Below the pieces are notes generated by a model. The model saw nothing but the letters and a program-made list of their open reading frames with translations, was not told the DNA's origin and ran no database searches. The position numbers and the translations under genes were made by a program. From an uncultured Paracoccaceae bacterium (GTDB lineage Bacteria > Pseudomonadota > Alphaproteobacteria > Rhodobacterales > Rhodobacteraceae): a stretch of DNA of 64,000 nucleotides. The stretch is taken from positions 930,001-994,000 of the forward strand of contig CANLQO010000001.1 of assembly GCA_947493335.1 (NCBI GenBank), read 5' to 3'. Of the stretch, positions 1 through 8,708 are shown in pieces (within the stretch, counting starts at the first letter, position 1; each line of letters begins with the position of its first letter).

Positions 1-1
1 G

Positions 2-292
2 CCGGTGCGTGAAACAGGTCAGCAGCTTGCGGTTGGTGTCGCGAACGGCTGGTTTGATGCCGCCACCGGTGCGGCGCTGACCGAGGCTGCGGGCCTATTC
101 TGGCGTGTGCAGGCCGCTGGGCGTTTGCTGGCGGGCGGGGTCTTTGACCCTGACACAGTGGGCGAAGGCGGCAGGCGGTTCGTATTGCGCGAAACGGGGT
201 ATGAGACCATGACGGCATTGCAACAAGCCTTGCAGGATCACGCAGCGCGCGCTGCTGCGATGATCGCGGATCGGCTGAGGGCCGGGCGATGA
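2..292 (+). CDS. glnE: GlnE C-terminal end (glutamine synthetase adenylyltransferase), partial
   Basis: The frame is open from the window edge, so this is the last 96 codons of a longer gene. The residues fit the helical C-terminal end of alphaproteobacterial GlnE: an LFWRVQAAGRLL helix followed by an arginine- and alanine-rich tail. GlnE adenylylates and deadenylylates glutamine synthetase in response to PII and glutamine. No catalytic motif lies in the visible part, so the name rests on the tail and on the neighbouring small gene, whose start overlaps this stop as ATGA. Another large alanine-rich protein cannot be excluded. Confidence 0.55.
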   Translation, partial: PVRETGQQLAVGVANGWFDAATGAALTEAAGLFWRVQAAGRLLAGGVFDPDTVGEGGRRFVLRETGYETMTALQQALQDHAARAAAMIADRLRAGR

Positions 293-555
293 AAGGCGAC
301 GCGCGCGACCCCAAGGGTCTGATCCGCGAATCCTACAAAATCGACGGGATTACCGCGTCGGAGTGCCGGACCATTTTTCTGGATTGGGCTTTGGGCGTGC
401 CTGCGGGCGTTGATGCCAAGTCCGAGGTGCAGGCGCTGCTGCTGCAATATGCAGATCAACCCGCCGATCACCCAATGACGCTGACGCTGGTGGCGGCCCT
501 GAAAGACGTGGGTCCGGCCCGGCGGCGCGGGGGGCGCGCCGGGCGGGGGCGCTAG
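289..555 (+). CDS. Small conserved hypothetical protein coupled to glnE
   Basis: An 88-residue soluble protein whose ATG overlaps the upstream stop (ATGA at 289-292), so it is probably translationally coupled. It has no signal peptide or membrane segment. The body looks folded (ITASECRTIFLDWAL, then a helical LLLQYADQP region) and ends in a very basic Arg/Gly tail (RRRGGRAGRGR). I believe similar short proteins follow glnE in other Rhodobacteraceae but know no function. Its stop overlaps the stop of the convergent eda gene by four bases. Confidence 0.6.
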   Translation: MKGDARDPKGLIRESYKIDGITASECRTIFLDWALGVPAGVDAKSEVQALLLQYADQPADHPMTLTLVAALKDVGPARRRGGRAGRGR

Positions 556-1193
556 CGCGGCAGTGCTGCTGCCTCGGTCGCGAGTGCCGTGATCCGGTCC
601 CAATCACCCGACGCGATCGCGTCTTTTGGTGCAACCCAGGAGCCACCGACGCAAAGCGTGTTAGAGAGTGACAGGTAGTCGTTCGCATTCTTGAGGCTGA
701 CGCCACCGGTCGGGCAAAAGCTGACCTGCGGGATCGGCGCGCCGATAGCTTTGAGTGCTGGTGCGCCGCCGTTCGCCTCTGCCGGGAAGAATTTCTGCAC
801 CGTATAGCCCCGCTCCAGCAGGCGCATCGCCTCGGAGGCGGTGGCAGCACCGGGCAGGAGCGGCAGGTCGTTGGCCTCGCAGGCGTCCAGAAGGGCGTCT
901 GTCGCCCCCGGTGAAACACCAAATTGTGCACCTGCGGCCTTGGCGTTTTCCACGTCCGCTGGGGTCAGCAATGTTCCGGCCCCGACAACGCCACCGGGCA
1001 CGGCAGCCATTTCACGGATCGCATCAAGGGCCGCTGGGGTGCGCAATGTCACCTCTAATGCGGGCAAGCCACCGGCAACAAGTGCACGGGCCAGACCGGC
1101 GGCTTGCGCGGCGTCATCAAGGACAAGCACAGGGACCACGGGCGCCATCAGGCAGAGGGCGCGGTTTTTCTCGGATGCGATTTGCGGGGTCAT
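552..1193 (-). CDS. eda: KDPG aldolase (2-dehydro-3-deoxy-6-phosphogluconate aldolase)
   Basis: The 213-residue product is a class I aldolase splitting 2-keto-3-deoxy-6-phosphogluconate into pyruvate and glyceraldehyde-3-phosphate, the last Entner-Doudoroff step. Visible family marks are LEVTLRT with the catalytic Glu47 and Arg51, the PGAATASE phosphate loop near residues 114-121, and the Schiff-base lysine in KFFPAE (Lys134). Length matches the family. It lies 83 bases downstream of edd on the same strand, forming the usual edd-eda unit, with a stem-loop in the gap that may tune expression of eda relative to edd. Confidence 0.96.
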   Translation of the reverse strand: MTPQIASEKNRALCLMAPVVPVLVLDDAAQAAGLARALVAGGLPALEVTLRTPAALDAIREMAAVPGGVVGAGTLLTPADVENAKAAGAQFGVSPGATDALLDACEANDLPLLPGAATASEAMRLLERGYTVQKFFPAEANGGAPALKAIGAPIPQVSFCPTGGVSLKNANDYLSLSNTLCVGGSWVAPKDAIASGDWDRITALATEAAALPR

Positions 1194-1215
1194 GATGGTG
1201 TCCTTTTTGACGGTG

Positions 1216-1280
1216 GGAGGCGATTATTCGGGGAATAATCGCGCCTCCGGCGGGCATATTTGAGTTCAAAAGAAAGTCAG
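1216..1280 (-). repeat. edd-eda intergenic stem-loop with Rhodobacteraceae 3'-end motif
   Basis: Arms at 1216-1229 and 1233-1248 pair almost perfectly (GGAGGCGATTATTC against its complement with a 2-base bulge). Next to it, 1246-1276 carries CCTCCGGCGGGCATATTT followed by a TTTGA/TCAAA mini-hairpin and AAAGAAAG, running up to the edd stop codon. Near-identical tails occur at 29111-29147 and 31924-31955, each at the 3' end of a minus-strand gene. In the mRNA the order is edd stop, motif, stem-loop, eda, which fits a processing or attenuation element rather than a full terminator. Confidence 0.6.
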
Positions 1281-3082
1281 ACGCAGACGCCCGCGCCATC
1301 AGCGGCCTGGCCTACGGTTTGGCGGAAGACATCAAAGAGTTCACGGCCAACGCCGGTGCCGTTGCCTGCAAGGTCAGCAGTGGCAAGGGACCGGGTGGAG
1401 AGGTCCACCCCGAGGACGTCGATGGTGCCTTTGGTCGCATCAAGGCGAATGACGTCGCCGTCCTGAATTTTGCCAATCGGCCCGCCATCGGCGGCTTCGG
1501 GACAAAGATGGATCGCAGAGGGCACTTTGCCGGATGCACCAGACATCCGTCCGTCAGTCACCAAGGCCACGCGCTGGCCACGGCCCTGCATCACCGAAAG
1601 CGTCGGTGTCAGGCTGTGCAATTCCGGCATCCCGTTGGACTTGGGGCCCTGAAAGCGGACCACGACAACAACGTTGTCGTTCAATTCGCCTGCCTTGAAG
1701 GCCTCTTTAACCGCGTCCTGGGTGTGGAACACGCGCGCAGGAGCCTCGATGATATGGCGATCTTCGGCCACGGCCGAGGATTTCATCACGCCGCGCCCGA
1801 GGTTGCCCGCAAGCTGGGTCAGGCCGCCATGATGGCTGAAGGGATCGGAAACGGGCCGCAGGATCTTGTCGTTCAGGGTCTTGTCTGTGCCGGGGCCATA
1901 GGCCACGCGGTCGCCCTCTAGCTTGGGTTCCTGGGTGTAGCGTTCCAGACCATCGCCCGCGACGGTCTTGGTGTCGTCATGCAGCAGCCCGGCGTTCAGC
2001 AGTTCGCCAATCATATAACCGAGCCCGCCTGCGGCGTGGAAGTGGTTCACGTCGGCCAGACCGTTGGGATAGACCTTGGCCATCAGCGGGACGACCTCTG
2101 AGATATCTGAGAAGTCCTGAAGGTCCAGAATGACGCCAGCGGCACGGGCCATGGCCGGAAGATGGATCACCAGATTGGTAGAGCCGCCCGTGGCCATCAG
2201 GCCGACAAGCCCGTTCACAAAGGCGCGTTCATCGAGGACGTCGGAGGCAGGGGTGTATTGATTGCCAAGAGCCGTGATCTGGGCCGCACGCTCAACGCCG
2301 GCCACGGTCAGTGCCTCGCGCAATGGCGTGCCAGGATTGACGAAGGAGGCGCCGGGCAGGTGCATCCCCATGAATTCCATCAACATCTGGTTGGTATTGG
2401 CGGTGCCATAGAACGTACAGGTGCCGGGGCCGTGGTAGCTGGCCATTTCGGCCTTCATCAATTCGGCCCGGTCGATGTTGCCCTTGGCGAATTCCTGACG
2501 CACCGCCTGTTTTTCGTCGTTGGGCAGGCCCGAAACCATGGGTCCGGCGGGCAAGAACACTGACGGGATATAGCCGAACGTCGCAGCGGCAATGATCAGA
2601 CCCGGCACGATCTTGTCGCAAACGCCCAGATAAAGCGCGGCATCAAAGGTGTTGTGCGACAGACCCACGCCCGCGGCGAGTGCGATCACGTCGCGCGAAA
2701 ACAAGGAAAGCTCCATCCCCGTCTGGCCTTGGGTGACGCCATCGCACATGGCAGGCACGCCGCCTGCGACCTGAGCTGTGGCGCCGACGTTCTGTGCCGC
2801 CTTGCGGATCAACGCGGGATAGGTCTCAAACGGTTGATGCGCGGACAACATATCGTTGTAGGCGGTGATGATGCCGATGTTGGGGGCGGTTTCCGCGACC
2901 AGCGCATCCTTTTGATCGCCCATCGCGGCATAGGCATGGGCTTGGTTGCCGCAGGTCAGATGCGCGCGACGCGGGCCCGCAGCGGCGGCAGCGGCCATCG
3001 TATCAAGATATTTGCGGCGCGGCCCTTCGGACCGGGCACGGATGCGATCGGTGACTTCGGCGATTTTCGGATGCAGGGGCAT
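1277..3082 (-). CDS. edd: 6-phosphogluconate dehydratase
   Basis: A 601-residue IlvD/Edd-family [4Fe-4S] dehydratase that converts 6-phosphogluconate to KDPG. Expected cysteines are Cys155 (YLGVCDK) and Cys222 (GTCTFYG), equivalent to the cluster ligands of the family, with MCDGVTQGQ at 112-120 and the C-terminal GRMSGASGK motif. Length equals the E. coli enzyme. It is first in the edd-eda unit. The upstream region to the divergent methyltransferase holds a perfect GTTAGCGCTAAC palindrome, suggesting control by a LacI-family regulator not encoded in this window. Confidence 0.97.
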   Translation of the reverse strand: MPLHPKIAEVTDRIRARSEGPRRKYLDTMAAAAAAGPRRAHLTCGNQAHAYAAMGDQKDALVAETAPNIGIITAYNDMLSAHQPFETYPALIRKAAQNVGATAQVAGGVPAMCDGVTQGQTGMELSLFSRDVIALAAGVGLSHNTFDAALYLGVCDKIVPGLIIAAATFGYIPSVFLPAGPMVSGLPNDEKQAVRQEFAKGNIDRAELMKAEMASYHGPGTCTFYGTANTNQMLMEFMGMHLPGASFVNPGTPLREALTVAGVERAAQITALGNQYTPASDVLDERAFVNGLVGLMATGGSTNLVIHLPAMARAAGVILDLQDFSDISEVVPLMAKVYPNGLADVNHFHAAGGLGYMIGELLNAGLLHDDTKTVAGDGLERYTQEPKLEGDRVAYGPGTDKTLNDKILRPVSDPFSHHGGLTQLAGNLGRGVMKSSAVAEDRHIIEAPARVFHTQDAVKEAFKAGELNDNVVVVVRFQGPKSNGMPELHSLTPTLSVMQGRGQRVALVTDGRMSGASGKVPSAIHLCPEAADGGPIGKIQDGDVIRLDATKGTIDVLGVDLSTRSLATADLAGNGTGVGRELFDVFRQTVGQAADGAGVCV

Positions 3083-3119
3083 GATATCCTCGGGCGGGCT
3101 AAGAGTCGCGCCCGCATAA

Positions 3120-3153
3120 CACGATCGGTTAGCGCTAACAATCGGTGATCGTG
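3120..3153 (-). promoter_or_regulatory. LacI/GntR-type palindromic operator upstream of edd
   Basis: The perfect palindrome GTTAGCGCTAAC (3128-3139) resembles LacI-family gluconate operators with a TTA-CG-TAA core. It is enclosed by outer arms CACGATC (3120-3126) and GATCGTG (3147-3153). It lies about 40 bases upstream of the edd start and 67 bases upstream of the divergent methyltransferase gene, so it could act on either. The regulator's identity is inference. Confidence 0.55.
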
Positions 3154-3206
3154 TCGCGCAGGCGGTTGGGCCTTTCGTCGCGCAGCGGGGCGCGGTATGG
3201 GGCGGT

Positions 3207-4403
3207 ATGACACAAAGCGATTATCCCACCGTCCGTTTGACACCCAAGGCAGATGCACGCGCTGTGCGGCATGGGTTTCCCTGGGTTTATGCCAATGAAC
3301 TGGTGACGGACCGACGGACCCGCAAGTTGCCGGGCGGTACGCTGGCGGTGCTGGAGGACAGCAATCGGGTGGCGATGGGGGTGGTCGCAGTCAACCCGGC
3401 CAGCAAAATCATCTGCCGGATGCTGGACCGCGACGCTGATGCGGTGATTGATGAGGCTTGGTTTGGCGCGCGGATTGCGCGGGCGTTGGCGCATCGCGAA
3501 CGGCTATATGATCAGCCGTTTTATCGCCTTGTGCATGCCGAAAGTGACGGTTTGCCCGGTGTTATCATCGATCGATTTGGTGACGTCGCCGTTGTGCAAC
3601 CCAATGCGGCCTGGGCGGATGCGCTGATTTCGCCGCTTGTTGCGGCCTTGCAGGCGGTGACGGGGGTCAGTTCGGTGATCCTGAATGGCACCGGACGGGC
3701 ACGCAGCCTTGAGGGGTTGGAAGATGTGATGACGGTTGCCGCAGGGACACCACCTGTGGCGCCGATCCATGTGCCAATGAATGGCGCGACTTATATGGCC
3801 GACGTCATGGGCGGGCAGAAGACCGGGCTTTTCTACGACCAAAGACCCAATCATGCCTTTGCGGCGACGCTGGCCAAAGGCGCGCGGGTGCTGGATGTCT
3901 TTTCGCACGTTGGCGGTTTTGGGCTGGCGTGTCTGGCGGGTGGTGCGACTTCTGCGCTTGCCGTGGATGGATCGACGGCGGCGCTGGAACTGGCCGAGAC
4001 CGGGGCGGACGTCAGTGGATATGCTGATCGCTTTGCCACGCGCAAGGGTGACGCATTTGATGTGCTGGCAGCGCTCGCGGATGAGGGTGAGACCTTTGAT
4101 CTGGTGATCTGTGACCCGCCTGCTTTTGCGCCGAACCGGCAGGCGCTTGATTCGGGGTTGCGGGCCTATGAACGGGTTGCGCGGTTGGCGACACCTTTGG
4201 TCGCCCAAGGTGGCTATCTGGGCCTGTGTTCGTGCAGCCATGCGGCGGATTTGACCAAGTTTCGCAATGCCAGTGCGCGCGGGATTGGGCGCGGCGGGCG
4301 ACGGGGCCAGATCGTGCACACCGGGTTTGCCGGGCCTGACCACCCTTTGATGCCGCATTTGGCCGAAAGCGGGTACCTGAAGGCGGTGTTTTTCCGGCTA
4401 TGA
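3207..4403 (+). CDS. RlmI-like class I SAM-dependent 23S rRNA methyltransferase
   Basis: The 398-residue protein has the RlmI (COG1092) layout: an N-terminal PUA-like domain starting [20 protein letters not shown], a central FYDQRPNH linker and a C-terminal Rossmann methyltransferase. The [13 protein letters not shown] loop binds SAM, and CDPPAF at 302-307 is the catalytic motif, followed by the LCSCSH segment near 340. The family methylates a cytosine in 23S rRNA at C5. The PIN gene overlaps its 3' end by four bases. The exact target nucleotide in this organism is inferred from the family. Confidence 0.88.
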   Translation: MTQSDYPTVRLTPKADARAVRHGFPWVYANELVTDRRTRKLPGGTLAVLEDSNRVAMGVVAVNPASKIICRMLDRDADAVIDEAWFGARIARALAHRERLYDQPFYRLVHAESDGLPGVIIDRFGDVAVVQPNAAWADALISPLVAALQAVTGVSSVILNGTGRARSLEGLEDVMTVAAGTPPVAPIHVPMNGATYMADVMGGQKTGLFYDQRPNHAFAATLAKGARVLDVFSHVGGFGLACLAGGATSALAVDGSTAALELAETGADVSGYADRFATRKGDAFDVLAALADEGETFDLVICDPPAFAPNRQALDSGLRAYERVARLATPLVAQGGYLGLCSCSHAADLTKFRNASARGIGRGGRRGQIVHTGFAGPDHPLMPHLAESGYLKAVFFRL

Positions 4404-4945
4404 GGATGATGCTGGACGCCTGTGTGCTGTATCCCACCGTCATGCGCGAGGTGCTGGTGGGATGCGCCAAGGCAGGGCTATTTGAGCCGCGCTGGTCGCC
4501 CCGCATTCTTGAGGAATGGGCGCGGGCGGCGATCAAGCTGGGGCCAGAGGGAGAGGTCATCGCACGCGGTGAAATTGCGGCGCTGCGGGCCAATTTTCCT
4601 GACGCAGAGATGCAGGTGCCGGAGGCGAAATTGCAGCAGTTCTGGTTGCCGGACCCCAACGATGTCCACGTCTTGGCAGCAGCTGTTGTTGGGTCCTGCG
4701 ATGGGATCGTGACAGCCAATGCCAAAGACTTTCCCGGCAATCTGCTGGCCGAAGAGGGGTTATTTCGCGCGGATCCGGACGGTTTTCTGATCCGGCTCTT
4801 TGACGAAGCACCAGAGGTTGTCAGCGACGTCGGAGCTGGCGTTCTGTCGCAGGCGCGCAGAATGTCAGGTGAAGACTGGACGATGCGGTCGCTGATGAAA
4901 AAAGCGCGGCTACCGCGCTTGGGCAAACGGTTGGCGGGTGCATGA
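4400..4945 (+). CDS. RSP_2648-family PIN domain protein
   Basis: This 181-residue PIN-fold protein carries the expected scattered acidic residues: Asp6 (MLDACVL), Glu38/39, Asp88 (PDPNDVHVLAAA) and Asp101/Asp110 (CDGIVTANAKDFPG). PIN domains are metal-dependent RNases. It overlaps the RlmI-like gene by ATGA, an arrangement I recall as common in Rhodobacteraceae. No antitoxin-sized gene lies beside it, so a toxin-antitoxin role is not supported. A housekeeping RNA-processing role linked to the methyltransferase is a reasonable inference. Confidence 0.85.
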   Translation: MRMMLDACVLYPTVMREVLVGCAKAGLFEPRWSPRILEEWARAAIKLGPEGEVIARGEIAALRANFPDAEMQVPEAKLQQFWLPDPNDVHVLAAAVVGSCDGIVTANAKDFPGNLLAEEGLFRADPDGFLIRLFDEAPEVVSDVGAGVLSQARRMSGEDWTMRSLMKKARLPRLGKRLAGA

Positions 4946-5061
4946 CACTGCAAACCAATCATATCAGGACAACAGGTTAGCGGCCGGGACGGGACTGCAT
5001 TTTTCCTTGTGGTAAGGATGGTGAACTCTTCCTCGCACGCAACTATCAGGAATGGGAGCAT

Positions 5062-5583
5062 GTGCACGGCGCGGTCAATGTGGGGCACAACCGATTTGTG
5101 ATGGCTGACAGTGATGGGCTGGAAATGTGGGATTTTGCCAGCCAAACCGTCCTGATCTGGGCACCGCCGAAACGAAAGGACGTATCCCAAATGTTTTTGT
5201 GGGGTGGGAAGTTTGGCGTCTCGACCAACAGCCGCTTTGTGGCGATTTGCGGTAGGTCAAGGCTTGTGTCCTGCGCGATTTATCTGCTGGATTGCGACGC
5301 GCCGGGGCTTTTGAAGTTCAACGTCGCACCCTCATTCTCGACCGATGTTGTTGTGCGGTTTGTCAGTGTGTCTGATGAGACATCACCCGGTGCCAGACTG
5401 ATGTGTTTTGACCCTGCCAAGAGACGTTTTGAACGCCTTGACGCCGTGGCAGAGCAGGGCGTCAACATGGCAGGTGATCCTTGGGATGCGCCCACCTCAG
5501 AATTGGCCTCGGGCATGCCAAACTCTATGCCGGTCAGGTTGCAAAAGCGTGAGATGCCGATGATCGACACGATCCAGTCTTAG
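5062..5583 (+). CDS. Hypothetical protein, probably 5'-truncated
   Basis: The listed GTG start has no good ribosome-binding site. The frame stays open back to a stop at 4978-4980, and the intervening codons look protein-like (DGELFLARNYQEWEHV). No ATG is available there, so the ORF may be the 3' remnant of a longer gene, or may use a rare start. The visible 173 residues are soluble and beta-rich, with repeated Trp/Phe (MWDF, FLWGGKFG), loosely like a beta-propeller blade, but I cannot assign a family. The stop overlaps that of the convergent M48 gene. Confidence 0.45.
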   Translation: MHGAVNVGHNRFVMADSDGLEMWDFASQTVLIWAPPKRKDVSQMFLWGGKFGVSTNSRFVAICGRSRLVSCAIYLLDCDAPGLLKFNVAPSFSTDVVVRFVSVSDETSPGARLMCFDPAKRRFERLDAVAEQGVNMAGDPWDAPTSELASGMPNSMPVRLQKREMPMIDTIQS

Positions 5584-6269
5584 CTGTTACCCACCCACTT
5601 TGCGGCATTCGCCTCGATCGCGGCGATGCGGTCTGTGGTCTTGGGATGGCTCAGAAGCCACGCGGGGGTTGCCGCACCACGCGCGCCGGTCAGGACCTCG
5701 AGCTTGTAGAACAGCGACACCTGCGGATCCGTGCCGATGCCAGCCTTGACCAACAGGGCAGAGGCATAGGCGTCAGCCTCAATTTCGTCTTTGCGTGACA
5801 GACCGGCGGCCAGAAGGGTCATCAAACCGTTGGCGATCAGCACCCCGATGCCGGGCAAAAAGCGGTTCAGCACCATGGCAATCGCGGTTCGCGCGGCATT
5901 TTGCCCGGAAAAGTCGATCATCCGGCGGCGCGAATGGCCAAGGGCCACATGACCCAACTCATGTGCGATGACGCTCGCCAGTTCTTCAGCCGTCACTTTG
6001 CCCTGTTTGTAGCGATCCATAAAACCGCGGGTGATGAAGATGCGGCCGTCCGGGGCGGCAAGGCCATTGATCGGCTCGATCTCGTAGATATGGACCTTGA
6101 TGCGGGGCAGATCGAGCGCTTCTGCCATTTGATTGCACATCACCCGCAGCACTGGGTCGGTCAGCTCGGTTGACTTGGCATCAAGTTCTCGCCCCAGCCG
6201 CCAGACAGAGAAGCGATACATGGCCAGACCGTAGAGGACTGCCAGCAGGATGGGGGTAAGCTTTAACAT
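5580..6269 (-). CDS. M48-family membrane-associated zinc metalloprotease
   Basis: The 229-residue product begins with one hydrophobic segment (about 3-20) and carries the zinc motif HELGH at 103-107 and the third-ligand segment DEIEAD at 161-166, the HtpX/Oma1/BepA-type arrangement. It is shorter than four-helix HtpX, so a single-anchor M48 peptidase is likelier than true HtpX. A role in membrane or periplasmic protein quality control is inferred from the family. It stands alone, between a convergent hypothetical gene and a divergent-direction break before the M24 gene. Confidence 0.9.
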   Translation of the reverse strand: MLKLTPILLAVLYGLAMYRFSVWRLGRELDAKSTELTDPVLRVMCNQMAEALDLPRIKVHIYEIEPINGLAAPDGRIFITRGFMDRYKQGKVTAEELASVIAHELGHVALGHSRRRMIDFSGQNAARTAIAMVLNRFLPGIGVLIANGLMTLLAAGLSRKDEIEADAYASALLVKAGIGTDPQVSLFYKLEVLTGARGAATPAWLLSHPKTTDRIAAIEANAAKWVGNS

Positions 6270-6299
6270 GATTTACATATAGGACGCCGGCGGCGGATT

Positions 6300-7445
6300 T
6301 CACCGGGTCAAGAGTGCGGTGTCGTGCCGCGACAGACGTTCGCAGCCGGTCGCTGAGACCAGCACGGAATGGCCGAGTGTCATCGCCAGTCCCGCGTCGC
6401 TGTCCATCAGGATCATATGCAGAAAGTAGACCTGATTTTCGCGCATCAAAAGCGGGTTTCCAGCGGTGAACATCGGAAAATCTACCCAGATCGGATTGTA
6501 GATCGCACCCATGCCATAGCCGCAGGCCTGAAGCCGCGCATGCCCAAAACCGGCCTTGTCAAAGACCGCGCAATGGGCGGCGTGGACGTCGCCCATGGGT
6601 GCGCCCGGCTTGATCGCGGCCTCACATGCGGCAAGCGCCTCTTGCGCAGTTGCATGCATCCTGCGTTGCGCGTCATTGGGCGTGCCCACGACAATCGTGC
6701 GCATCATCGCCGCGTGATACCGCGCGAACGCCCCCGACCATTCGAGCGTCAGCTGATCCTGAGCATCCAGATGCCGACGCCCCGAAAAATACCTGCATAA
6801 CAAGGCACCCGGGCCCGAGCCGATGATGAATTCATTGCCCGCATAGTCACCGCCGCCTTTGAATACGGCCCCCTGCATTGCGGCCAGAATATCCCCTTCG
6901 TATGCGCCGGCCTGGGTCGCGGCAAGGGCCGCATCCAGCGCGTCATCGGTCAGGGCTGCGGCGCGGCGGTGCATGGCCACCTCGGCGGGGGATTTGTCGC
7001 GGCGGAGGTCGCGGATCAGGTCAGGCACCGGGATCAGGCCGGGCAGGGCGGCGCGCAAAAGCTGGCCGTTGTGGTCTGTCAGACCGGCGGTGGCGTTCTC
7101 AAACCCAATGCGTCCGGTCACTCCCAGATCAGACAAGAGCCGCGCAAGATCGGTCGCGGGGTTGCTGTCATGGGTTTCGGTCCAGATGTGAATGTGATCG
7201 TCAGGCAGCGTGCTGGTCAGCTGCGCCTGCCGCAGGTCGGGCAGGCGGGTCAATAGGTGCAGCCCACCATCTGCCGTCAGCACCAGACATTGAAACATCG
7301 CAAAGCCGAAGGTGTCATAACCGCAGAGCCAAAAGTGACTTTCAGGGGCAAAAAGCAGCACGGCGTCAAGGTCATGCGTCGCAAGCGCGGCGGTGGCGCG
7401 GGATTGGCGCGCGGCGTATTCGGTGGGATCAAAATGCTGGGTCAT
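6300..7445 (-). CDS. M24-family protein, creatinase/ectoine-hydrolase-like
   Basis: Starting at MTQHFDPTEYAARQ gives 381 residues; the longer frame upstream lacks homology-like sequence. It has the two-domain creatinase/prolidase fold: an N-terminal creatinase domain and a C-terminal pita-bread domain. Where metal-dependent M24 peptidases have paired aspartates, this protein reads LEWSGAFARYHAAMMRT, and the later region reads CGYGMGAIYNP. That resembles creatinase and the ectoine hydrolase DoeA, which work without the dinuclear metal centre. It is therefore probably a C-N hydrolase on a small osmolyte-like substrate. The substrate is unknown and no ectoine genes are nearby. Confidence 0.82.
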   Translation of the reverse strand: MTQHFDPTEYAARQSRATAALATHDLDAVLLFAPESHFWLCGYDTFGFAMFQCLVLTADGGLHLLTRLPDLRQAQLTSTLPDDHIHIWTETHDSNPATDLARLLSDLGVTGRIGFENATAGLTDHNGQLLRAALPGLIPVPDLIRDLRRDKSPAEVAMHRRAAALTDDALDAALAATQAGAYEGDILAAMQGAVFKGGGDYAGNEFIIGSGPGALLCRYFSGRRHLDAQDQLTLEWSGAFARYHAAMMRTIVVGTPNDAQRRMHATAQEALAACEAAIKPGAPMGDVHAAHCAVFDKAGFGHARLQACGYGMGAIYNPIWVDFPMFTAGNPLLMRENQVYFLHMILMDSDAGLAMTLGHSVLVSATGCERLSRHDTALLTR

Positions 7446-7476
7446 GCCGCACCCTGAAGGAGCGACGGCGAACCCG

Positions 7477-8109
7477 TCAAGCGTGGTCGGCGACGATTTG
7501 ATGCGCCATATCGACAATCTGTGCATGGGCGGGCACGTCGCGCAGCGGGGCCCAATAGGTCGGGTCATTGCGCCTGTTGCGGAACGCATCAAGGTGCTCT
7601 GCGACGCTGATCCGCGGGCCGTCAAAGGGGTGATGCGCAACCGGGTCCCATGCGGTGACATCGCCCGTGCGCAGAACGCGTGCGTAGGCCCCCGGACGGC
7701 GGGACTGATAGAAGAGGTCAATCCCGTCCTTGCGCCCGGTGCGGGCGTTAAACGTCACGCAAGGGATGCGCGGCGCGGTGATTTGCATCCGCACGGCGCC
7801 GACCTCAAGGATATCGCCCAAGGCAAGGTCATCGCTTGCGACGCCATCAAGTGTCAGGTTCTCGCCAAAGTATCCGGCGGGCAGGGGGGTGCTGAGGGTC
7901 GTTTGCCACCAGAGGCGATCCGCCTCTCCAAACAGATAGACGGCCTGTTCCGGTCCACCGTGATGGGCGACATCAACAATCTGGTCCCCTGCAAGGCCTG
8001 TAGGTCCGATGTGCACAGCGCCCAGCTGTGGCGTCTTGAAATGTCCGGTTCGTCCGGATTTCGCAGCGATCGGCTGCGCTGTTCCGGTGCAAACGGCCAA
8101 AAGCTTCAC
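7477..8109 (-). CDS. MOSC domain protein
   Basis: A 210-residue protein of the MOSC superfamily (molybdenum cofactor sulfurase C-terminal fold), YiiM-like. Landmarks are GLAGDQIVDVAHHGGPEQAVYL near 38-58, GENLTLDG, and PRIPCVTFNARTG with the conserved cysteine thought to take part in sulfur or substrate handling. YiiM-type proteins detoxify N-hydroxylated bases using Moco; that activity is inferred only from the family. The start overlaps the stop of the upstream DedA gene by four bases, indicating an operon. Confidence 0.88.
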   Translation of the reverse strand: MKLLAVCTGTAQPIAAKSGRTGHFKTPQLGAVHIGPTGLAGDQIVDVAHHGGPEQAVYLFGEADRLWWQTTLSTPLPAGYFGENLTLDGVASDDLALGDILEVGAVRMQITAPRIPCVTFNARTGRKDGIDLFYQSRRPGAYARVLRTGDVTAWDPVAHHPFDGPRISVAEHLDAFRNRRNDPTYWAPLRDVPAHAQIVDMAHQIVADHA

Positions 8110-8708
8110 ACCACGTCCCCCTTGTCGCGCATGCTGGCCCGCCAGAGCCAGACGCCAAGGGCCAGCGTCAAAAAGGCGGCGGTCAACAGTCCGCTGACAT
8201 TGCCCAAAAGATCGGCCAGCGCCGCGATGCTATCGGCAAACAGATAGCCCAGCCCGACGTAAAGCCCGACCCAGACGATTTCGCCCGCGATGCCCCACAG
8301 GGCGAAACGCGGCCAGGCAAAATGGGTCAGCCCGCTGACGTAGTTGATATAGGGGCCAAGCGGCGCGACAAGCCAGCACGAAAAGAAGACCGAGCTTCCA
8401 CCCCATTTGTCCATGTAAGCCTTGCCCCGCGCGCGCAGAGCGGCGCGTTTGGGGTTGCGGTCCAGCCAATCACCAAACCGGGCAGATCGGCGTGCGATCC
8501 AATAGCCGGAGTTGTCACCCAGCACCGCGCCGCCAAAGGCGGCCAATAGCACCGCCGTCAGGGAAAGGTCCCCGGTTGCGGCAAAACCGCCCGAGGCCAG
8601 CATCAGAAGTGAAGAAGGCACCGGCAAGGCGAGGCAAGACATAAAGGTCACGCAAAAGACGATTGGCACGCCGTAGTCAGCGACGAGTGCGAGGGCCAGA
8701 TCACTCAT
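8106..8708 (-). CDS. DedA-family membrane protein
   Basis: Starting at MSDLALALVADYG, where the ATG overlaps the upstream stop as ATGA, gives 200 residues. The DedA/SNARE-associated fold is visible: a re-entrant N-terminal hairpin, GDNSGYWIARRSARFGDWL, then the basic amphipathic segment after LRARGKAYMDKWGG and the conserved FFSCWLVAPLGPYINYVSG loop. DedA proteins are inner-membrane proteins linked to lipid-carrier recycling and membrane homeostasis. It lies mid-operon between MOSC and a small membrane gene. Confidence 0.9.
   Translation of the reverse strand: MSDLALALVADYGVPIVFCVTFMSCLALPVPSSLLMLASGGFAATGDLSLTAVLLAAFGGAVLGDNSGYWIARRSARFGDWLDRNPKRAALRARGKAYMDKWGGSSVFFSCWLVAPLGPYINYVSGLTHFAWPRFALWGIAGEIVWVGLYVGLGYLFADSIAALADLLGNVSGLLTAAFLTLALGVWLWRASMRDKGDVV

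Noticed and set aside
1319-1921. 200-codon plus-strand frame inside edd
   Set aside because: Antisense shadow of a highly conserved enzyme gene.
4400-4945. PIN protein as a toxin of a toxin-antitoxin pair
   Set aside because: No antitoxin-sized upstream gene; it is coupled to an rRNA methyltransferase instead.
4012-5190. 392-codon minus-strand frame opposite the RlmI-like and PIN genes
   Set aside because: Shadow of two well-recognised plus-strand genes; it spans their overlap and has no family resemblance.
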